This document shows positions 33,231 through 40,542 of a stretch of 64,000 nucleotides of DNA, one piece after another (position 1 is the stretch's first letter; each line of letters opens with the position of its first letter). A program made the position numbers and the translations under genes. Location: positions 1-64,000 of the forward strand of contig CACZCZ010000009.1 of NCBI GenBank assembly GCA_902779845.1. Reading direction: 5' to 3'. The DNA comes from an uncultured Bacteroidales bacterium (GTDB lineage Bacteria > Bacteroidota > Bacteroidia > Bacteroidales > Bacteroidaceae). A model generated the notes under the pieces. The model was not told the origin of the DNA. It made no database searches and saw only the letters and a list, made by a program, of their open reading frames with translations.

Positions 33231-33416
33231 TTAGAATGGACATTCACTCTCTACTGGGAAGTCATCTATGACTAAAATGCTATTGACGCATACTTTTTTC
33301 TCTGCCCAATAGTTGGTGTCCGGGAAATCGTTGTCGAAGGAAGTAAGATAGTCGAGGTCAATGACGGTATTCCAAGGTTGCATAAAGGGTACTCCGTGCT
33401 TGACCTCCTGAAAGTC
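33231..33416 (-). pseudogene. C-terminal remnant of a protein-coding gene
   Basis: On the minus strand a 61-codon open frame ends in TAA at 33231-33233 and reads DFQEVKHGVPFMQPWNTVID, then LDYLTSFDNDFPDTNYWAEK, then a hydrophobic IDDFPVESECPF end. It has protein-like composition but no start codon of its own. Upstream it runs into a CCCTTAACCCTTAATC simple tract with stops. This looks like the tail of a deleted gene. The parent family is not recognised. Confidence 0.5.
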
Positions 33417-33459
33417 GCATAACCCTTAACCCTTAATCATTAACCCTTATTCACCCCAT

Positions 33460-33516
33460 AAACTGTTTATGAAATAAACCACATTAGATAGACATACAGA
33501 CTGAAGCGTCCGCTTA
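33460..33516 (+). repeat. 57-bp direct repeat, left copy
   Basis: Identical over all 57 bases to 34352-34408. It contains two dyads, GTTTAT-GAA-ATAAAC and AAGCG-TC-CGCTT, about 28 bases apart. The copies bracket the HEPN/MNT pair; start-to-start distance is 892 bases. Confidence 0.95.
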
Positions 33517-33522
33517 AAATAA

Positions 33523-33555
33523 TCGTCCTCCCGCACTCTCGGGAGGACTTTTTTT
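33523..33555 (+). terminator. Rho-independent terminator
   Basis: GTCCTCCCG-CACT-CTCGGGAGGAC stem-loop followed by TTTTTTT. It insulates the toxin-antitoxin pair from upstream transcription. Confidence 0.85.
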
Positions 33556-33618
33556 GTATTTTCCGCCCCTTTCCGCGTTTTTCCGTGCAATTTCTTTTGC
33601 GCGCATCGATTTAATCCC

Positions 33619-33626
33619 TACTTTTG
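33619..33626 (+). promoter_or_regulatory. Promoter -7 box (TACTTTTG) of the HEPN/MNT pair
   Basis: Exact TAnnTTTG match 30 bases before the HEPN ATG at 33657. Confidence 0.7.
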
Positions 33627-33656
33627 TGGCGTGAAACCCTTTTTATACCGTGTTAT

Positions 33657-34055
33657 ATGGCTATAGACAGAGTCAAATATTGGTTGGATTTAGCAGATTA
33701 CGACCTTGGAACTGCTGAAGATCTTTTTCAGAGTCGTCGTTGGCTCTATGTTGCTTTCATGTGTCATCAGGTAATAGAAAAAACGCTTAAAGCTTACTGG
33801 TGTGCGACCCAAGAGAATGATCCTCCATACATTCATCATTTGGCAAATCTTGCCATTCGCAGTAGCCTCTATGAACAGATGACAGAAACGCAGCAGGAGT
33901 TTATAGCGCTTCTGATGCCCATGAATATCGAGGCTCGATACCCCGACTATAAGCAGAAGTTAGCAGCAAACCTTAATAAGGAGAGTTGCACACACCTCAT
34001 CAATGAAACCAAAGAATTACAGCAGTGGATAAAGAACAAGCTATCAGAATCGTAA
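33657..34055 (+). CDS. HEPN-domain protein, toxin of a HEPN/MNT pair
   Basis: 132-residue helical HEPN-domain protein. MAIDRVKYWLDLADYDLGTA is the usual start of the type that pairs with minimal nucleotidyltransferases, followed by RRWLYVAFMCHQVIEKTLKA. The conserved polar motif is RYPDY near residue 94. HEPN proteins in such pairs are often RNases silenced by the partner. The ATG at 33657 follows a promoter box, and an in-frame GTG at 33624 lies inside that box. The end overlaps the MNT gene by 31 bases. Confidence 0.88.
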   Translation: MAIDRVKYWLDLADYDLGTAEDLFQSRRWLYVAFMCHQVIEKTLKAYWCATQENDPPYIHHLANLAIRSSLYEQMTETQQEFIALLMPMNIEARYPDYKQKLAANLNKESCTHLINETKELQQWIKNKLSES

Positions 34056-34321
34056 AGGACTACAAAGCAGCCATCGCTGATTTGTTTGATTCCGCAAAGG
34101 TGTATCTCTATGGATCTTATAGCAAAGGAACTGCACATCCAGAGAGCGATATTGACGTGGCTGTTATTGTCCCCGAACTTCAGGGAGATTGGCTCAAGCT
34201 GTCCACTCGCCTTTGGGTAATTGCGCCAAAAATCAATTACCTTATTGAACCTGTCTTAATGGAAGAAAACGAACCATCTCCGCTGTACGATGACGTCATG
34301 AAAACTGGCATCGCCGTATAA
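34025..34321 (+). CDS. MNT-domain nucleotidyltransferase, antitoxin of a HEPN/MNT pair
   Basis: 98-residue minimal nucleotidyltransferase with GTG start. The catalytic pattern GSYSKGTAHPESDIDVAV starts at residue 30, with metal-binding Asp42 and Asp44. Family members add AMP to the HEPN partner and so block its RNase activity. The 31-base overlap with the HEPN gene is typical of the pair. The pair sits between perfect 57-bp direct repeats. Confidence 0.9.
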   Translation: MDKEQAIRIVKDYKAAIADLFDSAKVYLYGSYSKGTAHPESDIDVAVIVPELQGDWLKLSTRLWVIAPKINYLIEPVLMEENEPSPLYDDVMKTGIAV

Positions 34322-34351
34322 TATAGGAACTCTTAAACCTCTTAAACCCTT

Positions 34352-34408
34352 AAACTGTTTATGAAATAAACCACATTAGATAGACATACAGACTGAAGCG
34401 TCCGCTTA
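34352..34408 (+). repeat. 57-bp direct repeat, right copy
   Basis: Identical to 33460-33516. Sequence before the two copies is similar (CTTAACCC / CTTAAACCC tracts); sequence after them differs completely. Confidence 0.95.
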
Positions 34409-34450
34409 GATTCTTGTTCTTGAAATTCGCCAAATTAAAGTAAGCACCAA

Positions 34451-34496
34451 GAGTAAAAGTCCCGGATGCTCACGCCGATGGCGTGGGCTTTTACTC
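34451..34496. repeat. Long hairpin after the TA region
   Basis: Outer arms GAGTAAAAG and CTTTTACTC enclose inner arms CACGCC and GGCGTG. No T-run follows closely, so terminator or palindromic element are both possible. Nothing else is seen in 34322-34608. Confidence 0.65.
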
Positions 34497-34608
34497 GTTA
34501 AAGGTGCAAAGGTGTTTGGCGATACCTGTAGGACATAGACGAAGTGAAGTCCACGTTTTTTGTATATTAGCGAACTTCCTAATCACCAACCCATCTTAAC
34601 ATAAAATC

Positions 34609-35148
34609 ATGAAGTTAAAAAGTTTTATACTATCGCTCCTGTGCCTTCTGACAGCGTCGGCTTCTGCTGTAAAGGCTACAGACGAGACGGAACCGTTAAG
34701 TGTTCTGGAGATTGCCGTTCCCAACACGGACCAGGACCCAGAAGCTCAGTTCACCTACATTGAACTATCGCAGCAACCCATCATCAGTTGTCATCATCAG
34801 TTGATGACCATCATCTGGCTGGATGCAGAGAAGGGTTATCAGGAATTACAATTGCCTGAAGGAGTAAGATTGCGCCTTATCCGTCCTTCGGAAATGCCTA
34901 ATGCCATTCATGCAACACGAGAGCACGTGGGGAGTGTCGTTTTCGATATGAAGGAGCCGGACATTGTGCACGTACGTGGATTGAAACAAGGTATGCGTGT
35001 AACTGCATTCTCCACAGGCGGACAGTCCGTGAAGACGGCTGTGGCCAACGCTAGCGGCGAAACGACCCTCAGCCTGAAAGGCCTTGCACGTGGCATTTAT
35101 GTCATCAGTGCGGGTGAACGTGAAACCTTTAAAATCGTGAAACAATGA
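34609..35148 (+). CDS. Exported protein with type IX-like C-terminal sorting domain
   Basis: 179 residues with signal peptide MKLKSFILSLLCLLTASASA. The last about 65 residues (VRGLKQGMRVTAFSTGGQSV, then LSLKGLARGIYVISAGERET, then FKIVKQ) follow the pattern of type A sorting domains of type IX secretion: a hydrophobic/glycine strand, G-x-Y-hydrophobic and a terminal K-hydrophobic strand. The middle (about 25-110) is not recognised. First of three exported genes; it overlaps the next by four bases (ATGA). Confidence 0.7.
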   Translation: MKLKSFILSLLCLLTASASAVKATDETEPLSVLEIAVPNTDQDPEAQFTYIELSQQPIISCHHQLMTIIWLDAEKGYQELQLPEGVRLRLIRPSEMPNAIHATREHVGSVVFDMKEPDIVHVRGLKQGMRVTAFSTGGQSVKTAVANASGETTLSLKGLARGIYVISAGERETFKIVKQ

Positions 35149-36698
35149 AGAAGCTTATACTTTCCCTCATAGTAATTGCCACCTCGCTGACAGCCATGGC
35201 ACAACAATTCGTCATCATCGACGGACAGGTTGATAAGGGCTATGGTGTTGTCGTTCAAGAACAACAGGCTTTTCTTGCCGATGACATCGAAAGTATTCGA
35301 TATGAGAAGGATCCGGAGTTCATCCTCATGGCTGATGCCATCGCAGGCGATCAGAAGATTCAGCTATTTAGTCAGGCCCTGCAGCTGACGGGGCTGGCAG
35401 ACTCCTTGTCAGCCTATTATGACTATGATTATGATGGCCGTGACTTTATCAATCTTGACGGTAGATATTACGTTAGTAATCATTTCCAATATGTCGAGAT
35501 GCTTCGTCGGCGCTACTTGAGATTCACGGCCTTCGTGGAAACAGATGAGGTGCTGGCTGCTCACGGCATTACGACGCTGGATGACTTAAAGGCTTATGCC
35601 AAGACTGTTTATGACGAGGTCTATCCAGAGGATGCTGGCATCACAGACCCCACAGACCGTCGTCACTCGCTGAATCGCTTCGTGGCCTATCATCTTCTGC
35701 CATTTGCAGATTATGGAAGAATGCTGACGGCCTTCCCCAACTTTTTCAACCAAGAGCTGGCAGATGTGGCCGACTGGTATCCCACGCTGATGCCCCATGC
35801 CTCGCTGAAGGTGTCACAACCACGCGCAGCAAACGACCCCGCCTCGTCACTCGGCTATTTCCTGAACAGGCGCGGACTGCAGGAGGGCCCGGACAAGTAT
35901 GGCGTGCAGGTGCCGGGCATCAAGATAGACCTCATGGGCTCTTATGATACACGCAACGGAGTCATCTTCTACATTGACGACATCCTCACCTACGACAAGA
36001 AGACGCAGACAGAGGCGCTACAAGAGCGTTGGCGAGTGGATTTCGTGACCCTCTCCACAGACTTCTTAAACGCACAGACACGACATAAGATGGCATCATC
36101 CTATGACCCTCCCGAATCCCCAAGTAGTGCTGCCATCGGCTTTGTCAGCGAATATACTCAGGGAATCAGCTGGAACGATGACGCAAACCTCTTCATCGCT
36201 CCAATCCGCTCGTACTATTGGTGCTATGGCGGCGATGAAGTGTACATGACCAGCGAAAATAATAGGTATGACGTCAGCATAGACCTGCCCTCTTTGCCAG
36301 AGGGCGATTGGGAGCTGCGTCTTGGTACTTGTCGGATGCCTTCTGCACCAGTGGTGCGCTTCAGCTTGGACGATGAGGTGATTTGCGACAACGTGTCATT
36401 AGCTACTTCTTCTTCTGGTTCTGCTGAGGAAGGCTGGTTGCCGGGACCTGCAGAATACAGGTATGCCAACGTAAACCTTGACATCTCTTCATTTTGGACA
36501 GAAAATAATTCCTCACCTATGTCTTCAGCTAAAAATCTTAGCCGGCGCATCATCGGACGCTTCCATTCTGACGGCAAGACAGACCACCAGTTGCGGATTA
36601 CCTCTATCTCTGCTGAAGGATACGCTGTGCTGAATCTTGATTATCTGGAGTTCTGTCCCGTCAGCATCGCCGACCATCCGACAATCCCAGAGGACTGA
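35145..36698 (+). CDS. Exported fasciclin-like protein
   Basis: 517 residues with signal peptide MKKLILSLIVIATSLTAMAQ. Residues about 110-235 look like a fasciclin (FAS1) domain of the Bacteroidota surface type: YLRFTAFVETDEVLAAHGIT, LDDLKAYAKTVYDEVYPEDA, RRHSLNRFVAYHLLP. The remainder is beta-rich with YRYANVNLDISSF and a C-terminal LRITSISAEGYAVLNLDYLEF. It is probably a cell-surface adhesion or structural protein. It is coupled to the preceding gene (ATGA overlap) and 27 bp before the next. Confidence 0.7.
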   Translation: MKKLILSLIVIATSLTAMAQQFVIIDGQVDKGYGVVVQEQQAFLADDIESIRYEKDPEFILMADAIAGDQKIQLFSQALQLTGLADSLSAYYDYDYDGRDFINLDGRYYVSNHFQYVEMLRRRYLRFTAFVETDEVLAAHGITTLDDLKAYAKTVYDEVYPEDAGITDPTDRRHSLNRFVAYHLLPFADYGRMLTAFPNFFNQELADVADWYPTLMPHASLKVSQPRAANDPASSLGYFLNRRGLQEGPDKYGVQVPGIKIDLMGSYDTRNGVIFYIDDILTYDKKTQTEALQERWRVDFVTLSTDFLNAQTRHKMASSYDPPESPSSAAIGFVSEYTQGISWNDDANLFIAPIRSYYWCYGGDEVYMTSENNRYDVSIDLPSLPEGDWELRLGTCRMPSAPVVRFSLDDEVICDNVSLATSSSGSAEEGWLPGPAEYRYANVNLDISSFWTENNSSPMSSAKNLSRRIIGRFHSDGKTDHQLRITSISAEGYAVLNLDYLEFCPVSIADHPTIPED

Positions 36699-36725
36699 TT
36701 GTTAAACCTTAACGACACAAAGAAA

Positions 36726-38309
36726 ATGAAACGAATACTTTTTCTCATCATAACGTTGCTGTCATCGGTTATGGCCGTGACAGCGCAGGAGGTACTCATC
36801 GTCAAAATGAAGGATGGCCGCGTGCTGTCGTTTCCCAACGGCATCGAATATACTGATATCTCTTTCTGGGGAACAGCCACAGAGGGCGAAGAACAAGCCG
36901 AGTTCATGGCTTCAGACGAAAGCAGCCAGTGGCAGCCCGCGTGTGAAGAGCTACACGTTTCCGACTACTCTCACGTGTCGGGGCAATACGCCGTAGCCAT
37001 TGCCTGGCCCCTTGTGAGGGGCGTGCCCAGATGCGCTCGAATGGGTATCTGCATCGGCAGGGAGCCGAATGTTTCGGCCGAAAACTGCGACTCTATCTAT
37101 TATCCCGCATATAATCCCAATTACCCTACAGCTAACGATTTTCTTGCAGAAGCCTTGTTTCCACGAAGCGCAGAGCACCCCTATTGTTGCTACACATTAT
37201 TGGGAGACTCCCTGACCTTCTTCAAAGGTAATAATGACAACGGGAAGAGGCAATGGTTAGGTACACGTGTTTCAACCGAACAGTGGGCGGTTAACGACCG
37301 ATTCCCATGGTTCAACTGCCCCTTGGAAAATGGTGAGACATACTACTATCGCGTCATTGCCAACCTGCCCTACAATGAGAACACCGGCGAGGCCTTCTTC
37401 TATGGTCCGGAGATGAGCTTCCGTGTACCCAACCTGAAAGCGGATGCAGGCTATGACAGCGGCGACATCTATTTCTCCGATGAGGCCTGGGCTTCATTTA
37501 TGCAACACTTCCCCGCAGACATGCCAGCCGACAAATCAGCAACGTGGCAGAAGGTGATGCGCTCCTTACAGCAGAAATGGGAAGCAACCTTAGAGAACTC
37601 TCCATACGAACTGACGACGGCCACCAAACTCACTTTCGACGACGGCATCGCTTACGTCCTGCCGGAAGTGCCCGAGGCCTTCTATACGTGGATGAGCACA
37701 CGCGAGCTCGTCATCCACGCCTCACAGGAGAGCGAGTATTGCAGTGCAGAAATAAACGTGAACAACCAAAAGGAACCGCAGACATCCTTTGAAATAGTGA
37801 GTAATGTGGATGCCTCATGGGATATTCCTTCAAACAGCTATCTCGTGTGCACTCCCGCTGTCTATGAAGGGGTGACAAGCAACATCTCTGCCTCCGTCTA
37901 TTTCAACCTCTCCGAGGCTGTGCCAGGCATACGCTACAAGCTGACCATTACCCTTGCCCCCGAGACACGTTATACGCCAGAGAAGGATGAATCGGGTAAT
38001 TATATTGGTGAGAATGCATCACATTTCCTGCCTGTACCCATACGAATAGACAGCTATTCTCTGACATCAACAGGGAGCAACGTAACGCCCTTTGGTATTC
38101 TCGGACGTCGCACATCGGTTGAGAGCAAATATACTACAGCAGCCATCGCAAAAGATGTCATTGTGCATGATGAAGAGATGTTTGACTTCTCGTGTTCGCT
38201 GCTGAATATTCAGAGCACTCCTTCACGAAGTCAGCTTAATCGCGGAACGCAGACAAATGAACTGCACATTGCTGAAGTGCGTCTCACCCCCATACACAAC
38301 GATGAGTAA
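36726..38309 (+). CDS. Exported protein of unknown function
   Basis: 527 residues with signal peptide MKRILFLIITLLSSVMAVTAQ. After it comes VLIVKMKDGRVLSFPNGIEY, a short motif (hydrophobic strand, DGR, SFP) that heads many Bacteroidota surface proteins. The central part has YYYRVIANLPYNENTGEAFF, like fibronectin type III-type repeats. The rest is unrecognised. The ATG at 36726 was preferred over a TTG at 36699 because it gives a direct signal peptide. Third of three co-transcribed exported genes. Confidence 0.65.
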   Translation: MKRILFLIITLLSSVMAVTAQEVLIVKMKDGRVLSFPNGIEYTDISFWGTATEGEEQAEFMASDESSQWQPACEELHVSDYSHVSGQYAVAIAWPLVRGVPRCARMGICIGREPNVSAENCDSIYYPAYNPNYPTANDFLAEALFPRSAEHPYCCYTLLGDSLTFFKGNNDNGKRQWLGTRVSTEQWAVNDRFPWFNCPLENGETYYYRVIANLPYNENTGEAFFYGPEMSFRVPNLKADAGYDSGDIYFSDEAWASFMQHFPADMPADKSATWQKVMRSLQQKWEATLENSPYELTTATKLTFDDGIAYVLPEVPEAFYTWMSTRELVIHASQESEYCSAEINVNNQKEPQTSFEIVSNVDASWDIPSNSYLVCTPAVYEGVTSNISASVYFNLSEAVPGIRYKLTITLAPETRYTPEKDESGNYIGENASHFLPVPIRIDSYSLTSTGSNVTPFGILGRRTSVESKYTTAAIAKDVIVHDEEMFDFSCSLLNIQSTPSRSQLNRGTQTNELHIAEVRLTPIHNDE

Positions 38310-38395
38310 GAAACACCCGACACTTCAATCTAAGTGTTTGTTCTGTTACTGAATAATGATTCAGTTCATACATTTTCATTAGTCTTGGTTTAATT

Positions 38396-38458
38396 CCCCC
38401 CCCCCGAGCTCTTGAGGTTCCATATCCAGCAGGCTGCATCGCACGATGCAGCCTGCTG
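38396..38458. repeat. C10 homopolymer and perfect 15-bp-stem hairpin
   Basis: Ten consecutive C at 38396-38405, then CAGCAGGCTGCATCG and CGATGCAGCCTGCTG (38427-38458) separated by two bases. No T-run follows. It opens a gene-free block of about 940 bases (38310-39247). Confidence 0.85.
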
Positions 38459-38468
38459 TCCTCTCATG

Positions 38469-38534
38469 CTCTACAGAGGGGGCTCTATAGTCTCCAAACG
38501 TACCCTCTACAGTGTCTGCGCGTAGTCTCTATAG
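38469..38534. repeat. CTCTAYAG palindromic units at 14, 22 and 22 bp spacing
   Basis: CTCTACAG or CTCTATAG starts at 38469, 38483, 38505 and 38527. Several extend to CTCTATAGAG, a perfect palindrome. Confidence 0.75.
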
Positions 38535-38669
38535 AGGGTCAGGCGAGGGAGTAGTAGTGTCTTGCGTGCGGGGTTAGAAAAAACTTTTGCGAAAAACTAT
38601 ACGAACCCTCCGCAGGCGGCTGACATCAAAAAAGAGCTCTTGGTAATTCTTATGCCCATGATTTTTGCG

Positions 38670-38938
38670 TACCTTCATCATTTTTAGTTAATTGGCGGAA
38701 TATTAGCGGATTGCATGGTTTTAAACCTACATGGAACCTACATGGAACCTACATGAAATCTGCATGAAACCTACGTGAAATCTGCATTATTTCTGCATGG
38801 CCGCGCAAGCGTCATGATGGATACAATTGCAATGACGGTGCATGTAGGAATCATGTAGGTTTCATGTAGGAATCATGTAGGTTTGTTTGTGCGCATCTGG
38901 CTGGTTTCCAATCTGTTAATCGCAAAATGATGAAGGTA
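38670..38938. repeat. Nested inverted-repeat element with 11-bp tandem arrays
   Basis: Outer arms are TACCTTCATCATTTT (38670-38684) and its exact complement (38924-38938). Inside the left arm are seven 11-bp units of AACCTACATGA type (38724-38800). Inside the right arm are four 11-bp units of CATGTAGGAAT/CATGTAGGTTT (38841-38884), the same word in reverse. The centre has CGTCAT (38810-38815) pairing with ATGACG (38832-38837). The whole can fold as one hairpin of about 270 bases. No open reading frame is convincing. Confidence 0.9.
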
Positions 38939-39063
38939 GCGCGAAGGAGTAGAATCTTTCGTCATTTCTATGTTTTTTTGCATGAGGGGTGCTTGAAAAG
39001 AAGGTCTGGTCCCTATGGCGATAAGGTCATGCCCTTATGGGCTGAAGAACTGGTTCTTCTTGT

Positions 39064-39129
39064 TTTTCTCACCAGTGATAAAAGGTTTTCTCACCAGTGA
39101 TAAAATATTTTCTCACCAGTGAGAAACTC
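39064..39129. repeat. Three 22-bp tandem repeats with TCACCAGTGA core
   Basis: Units at 39064-39085, 39086-39107 and 39108-39129, each with TTTTCTCACCAGTGA. The third extends to TTTCTCACCAGTGAGAAA, a perfect palindrome. Confidence 0.92.
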
Positions 39130-39131
39130 GG

Positions 39132-39219
39132 TAGGACCTAGGTCTTCGGGCGATAGGAGCTTGGTCTTCGAGCTGTAGGACCATAGTCTTCGAGCTGCAG
39201 GAGCTTGGTGTTTGGGCGG
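39132..39219. repeat. Four 22-bp tandem repeats with GGACCTAGGTC-type core
   Basis: Units at 39132-39153, 39154-39175, 39176-39197 and 39198-39219, starting TAGGACCTAGGTCTTC, TAGGAGCTTGGTCTTC, TAGGACCATAGTCTTC and CAGGAGCTTGGTGTTT. The core is related to the repeats inside the HAD gene at 52963-53028. They end 60 bases before the metF promoter box. Confidence 0.92.
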
Positions 39220-39278
39220 TTTTGCTGGGTTTTGAGGTGTTTTTGCCATGTTTTCTTGGCTGTTAGAAAGAAAAAGGG

Positions 39279-39286
39279 TACTTTTG
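39279..39286 (+). promoter_or_regulatory. Promoter -7 box (TACTTTTG) of metF
   Basis: Exact TAnnTTTG match, with TTGG about 20 bases upstream, 25 bases before the ATG at 39311. I see no riboswitch-like leader. Confidence 0.7.
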
Positions 39287-39310
39287 CGGGCGCAAAAAGC
39301 AAACAACGAC

Positions 39311-40264
39311 ATGATAGAACAATTATATAGCGGCGCGAGCGATGCCACGGGCTTCAGCTTTGAGGTGCTGCCGCCGCTGAAGGGAACGGGAACGGGGACG
39401 CTGTTTCAGACGATCGAGACGCTGGCACCCTTTAAGCCTCGTCACATCAACATCACCACACACCGAGCCGAGTACGTCTATCGCGAGTTGGAGGGCGGAC
39501 TGGTGGAGCGCAGCCGCGTGCGCCGTCGGCCAGGCACAATCGCCATCGCAGCGGCCATCCAGCAGCGTTGGGGCATCCCTGTGATTCCGCATCTCGTGTG
39601 TTCCGGCTCCACGAAGGAGGACATCGAGTATGCGCTGCTGGACCTGCAGTTCCTGGGCATCGAGGATGTGTTCCTGCTGCGCGGCGACAAGGCCAAGGAG
39701 GAGAGCATGTACCAGCCCACGCCCGGCGGCTACACCCATGCGCTGGAGTTGATAGAGCAGGTGAACCGCTTCAACGACGGTTTCTTCGCTGACGGAACGC
39801 CGATGAAGGTGCGCGGCAAGCGCTTTGAGTTCGGCGTGGCGGCCTACCCTGAGAAGCACGAGGAGGCGCCGAATCTGGAGAGCGACATCCGCGTGCTGCT
39901 GGAGAAGCAGCAGGCAGGTGCCTCGATGGCCATCACACAACTGTTCTACGACAACGAGAAGTTCTATCAGTTTGTGGCACAGGCGCGTGCCGCTGGCGTC
40001 ACCATCCCCATCATCCCAGGCCTGAAGCCCCTGTCCAAACTCAGCCAGCTTGCCACTGTGCCCAAGACGTTCCGCTGCGACCTCCCCTTTGCGCTCAGCG
40101 AGGAACTGCGACGTTGCAAGAGCGATGACGAGGTGAAGCAGGTGGGCATTGAATGGGGCATTGCCCAGTGCCGCGACCTCATCGCCCACGGCATCCCCAG
40201 CCTCCATTTCTACACGCTAAGCGCTGTTGACAGCATCCGCCAGATTGCCGAGGCCATCTACTGA
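39311..40264 (+). CDS. metF: 5,10-methylenetetrahydrofolate reductase
   Basis: FAD-dependent TIM-barrel enzyme of 317 residues making 5-methyl-tetrahydrofolate for methionine synthesis. Family marks: FSFEVLPPLKGTGTGTLFQT with the catalytic Glu, HINITTH, VIPHLVCSGSTKEDIEYALL, VFLLRGD and ASMAITQLFYDNEKFYQFV. The start at 39311 (MIEQLYSGASD) lies just after the promoter box; a longer in-frame reading crosses that box. No other methionine gene is adjacent. Confidence 0.95.
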   Translation: MIEQLYSGASDATGFSFEVLPPLKGTGTGTLFQTIETLAPFKPRHINITTHRAEYVYRELEGGLVERSRVRRRPGTIAIAAAIQQRWGIPVIPHLVCSGSTKEDIEYALLDLQFLGIEDVFLLRGDKAKEESMYQPTPGGYTHALELIEQVNRFNDGFFADGTPMKVRGKRFEFGVAAYPEKHEEAPNLESDIRVLLEKQQAGASMAITQLFYDNEKFYQFVAQARAAGVTIPIIPGLKPLSKLSQLATVPKTFRCDLPFALSEELRRCKSDDEVKQVGIEWGIAQCRDLIAHGIPSLHFYTLSAVDSIRQIAEAIY

Positions 40265-40289
40265 GACATGGCCCGGCAGCAGGGCTTAT

Positions 40290-40391
40290 ATAAAAAAGAA
40301 AAGCGATGATCCTCACGGACAATCGCTTACGAAATCATTTACCTTATAAACTAACTAACTAAATCTCTATGCAATGGGACTCTTCCCTTTT
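40290..40391 (-). ncRNA. Candidate small RNA between metF and sufC
   Basis: About 100 bases on the minus strand, opened by TACCTTTG (40398-40405) and closed by an intrinsic terminator: AAGCGAT, inner GTCC-GTGA-GGAT, ATCGCTT, then TTCTTTTTT (about 40292-40328). It contains TTAGTTAGTTAGTTT and AAGGTAAATGATTT, similar to the candidate RNA at 27.1-27.5 kb, and both terminators have a GTGA loop. There is no open frame. It is antisense to nothing known and faces metF. Confidence 0.55.
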
Positions 40392-40397
40392 GCGCTG

Positions 40398-40405
40398 CAA
40401 AGGTA
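40398..40405 (-). promoter_or_regulatory. Promoter -7 box (TACCTTTG) of candidate RNA
   Basis: Exact TAnnTTTG match on the minus strand in the metF-sufC gap. Confidence 0.65.
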
Positions 40406-40510
40406 CGGCGAGATTCTGGAATAGGTGTAGGATTTATGTTGAGAAGCATAATATTTTGCATTTTCCTTGACTTTTGTCAATTCAGAATGCGGTGATTCGA
40501 GATTTTATTG

Positions 40511-40518
40511 TACCTTTG
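40511..40518 (+). promoter_or_regulatory. Promoter -7 box (TACCTTTG) of sufC
   Basis: Exact TAnnTTTG match 25 bases before the sufC ATG. It shows that sufC starts its own transcript here. Confidence 0.7.
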
Positions 40519-40542
40519 CACCCGAAATCAAACAACACACGG

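Noticed and set aside
33460-34408. Integron attC sites around the HEPN/MNT cassette
   Set aside because: The 57-mers have two small dyads but I could not find the attC core-site pattern, and no integrase is present; kept only as direct repeats of unknown origin.
38724-38884. CRISPR array
   Set aside because: Units are 11 bp, directly abutting without spacers, and appear in both orientations; no cas gene is present.
38941-39310. SAM or other riboswitch ahead of metF
   Set aside because: The leader between the promoter box at 39279 and the ATG at 39311 is only about 20 bases, too short for an aptamer; the upstream structure is tandem repeats.
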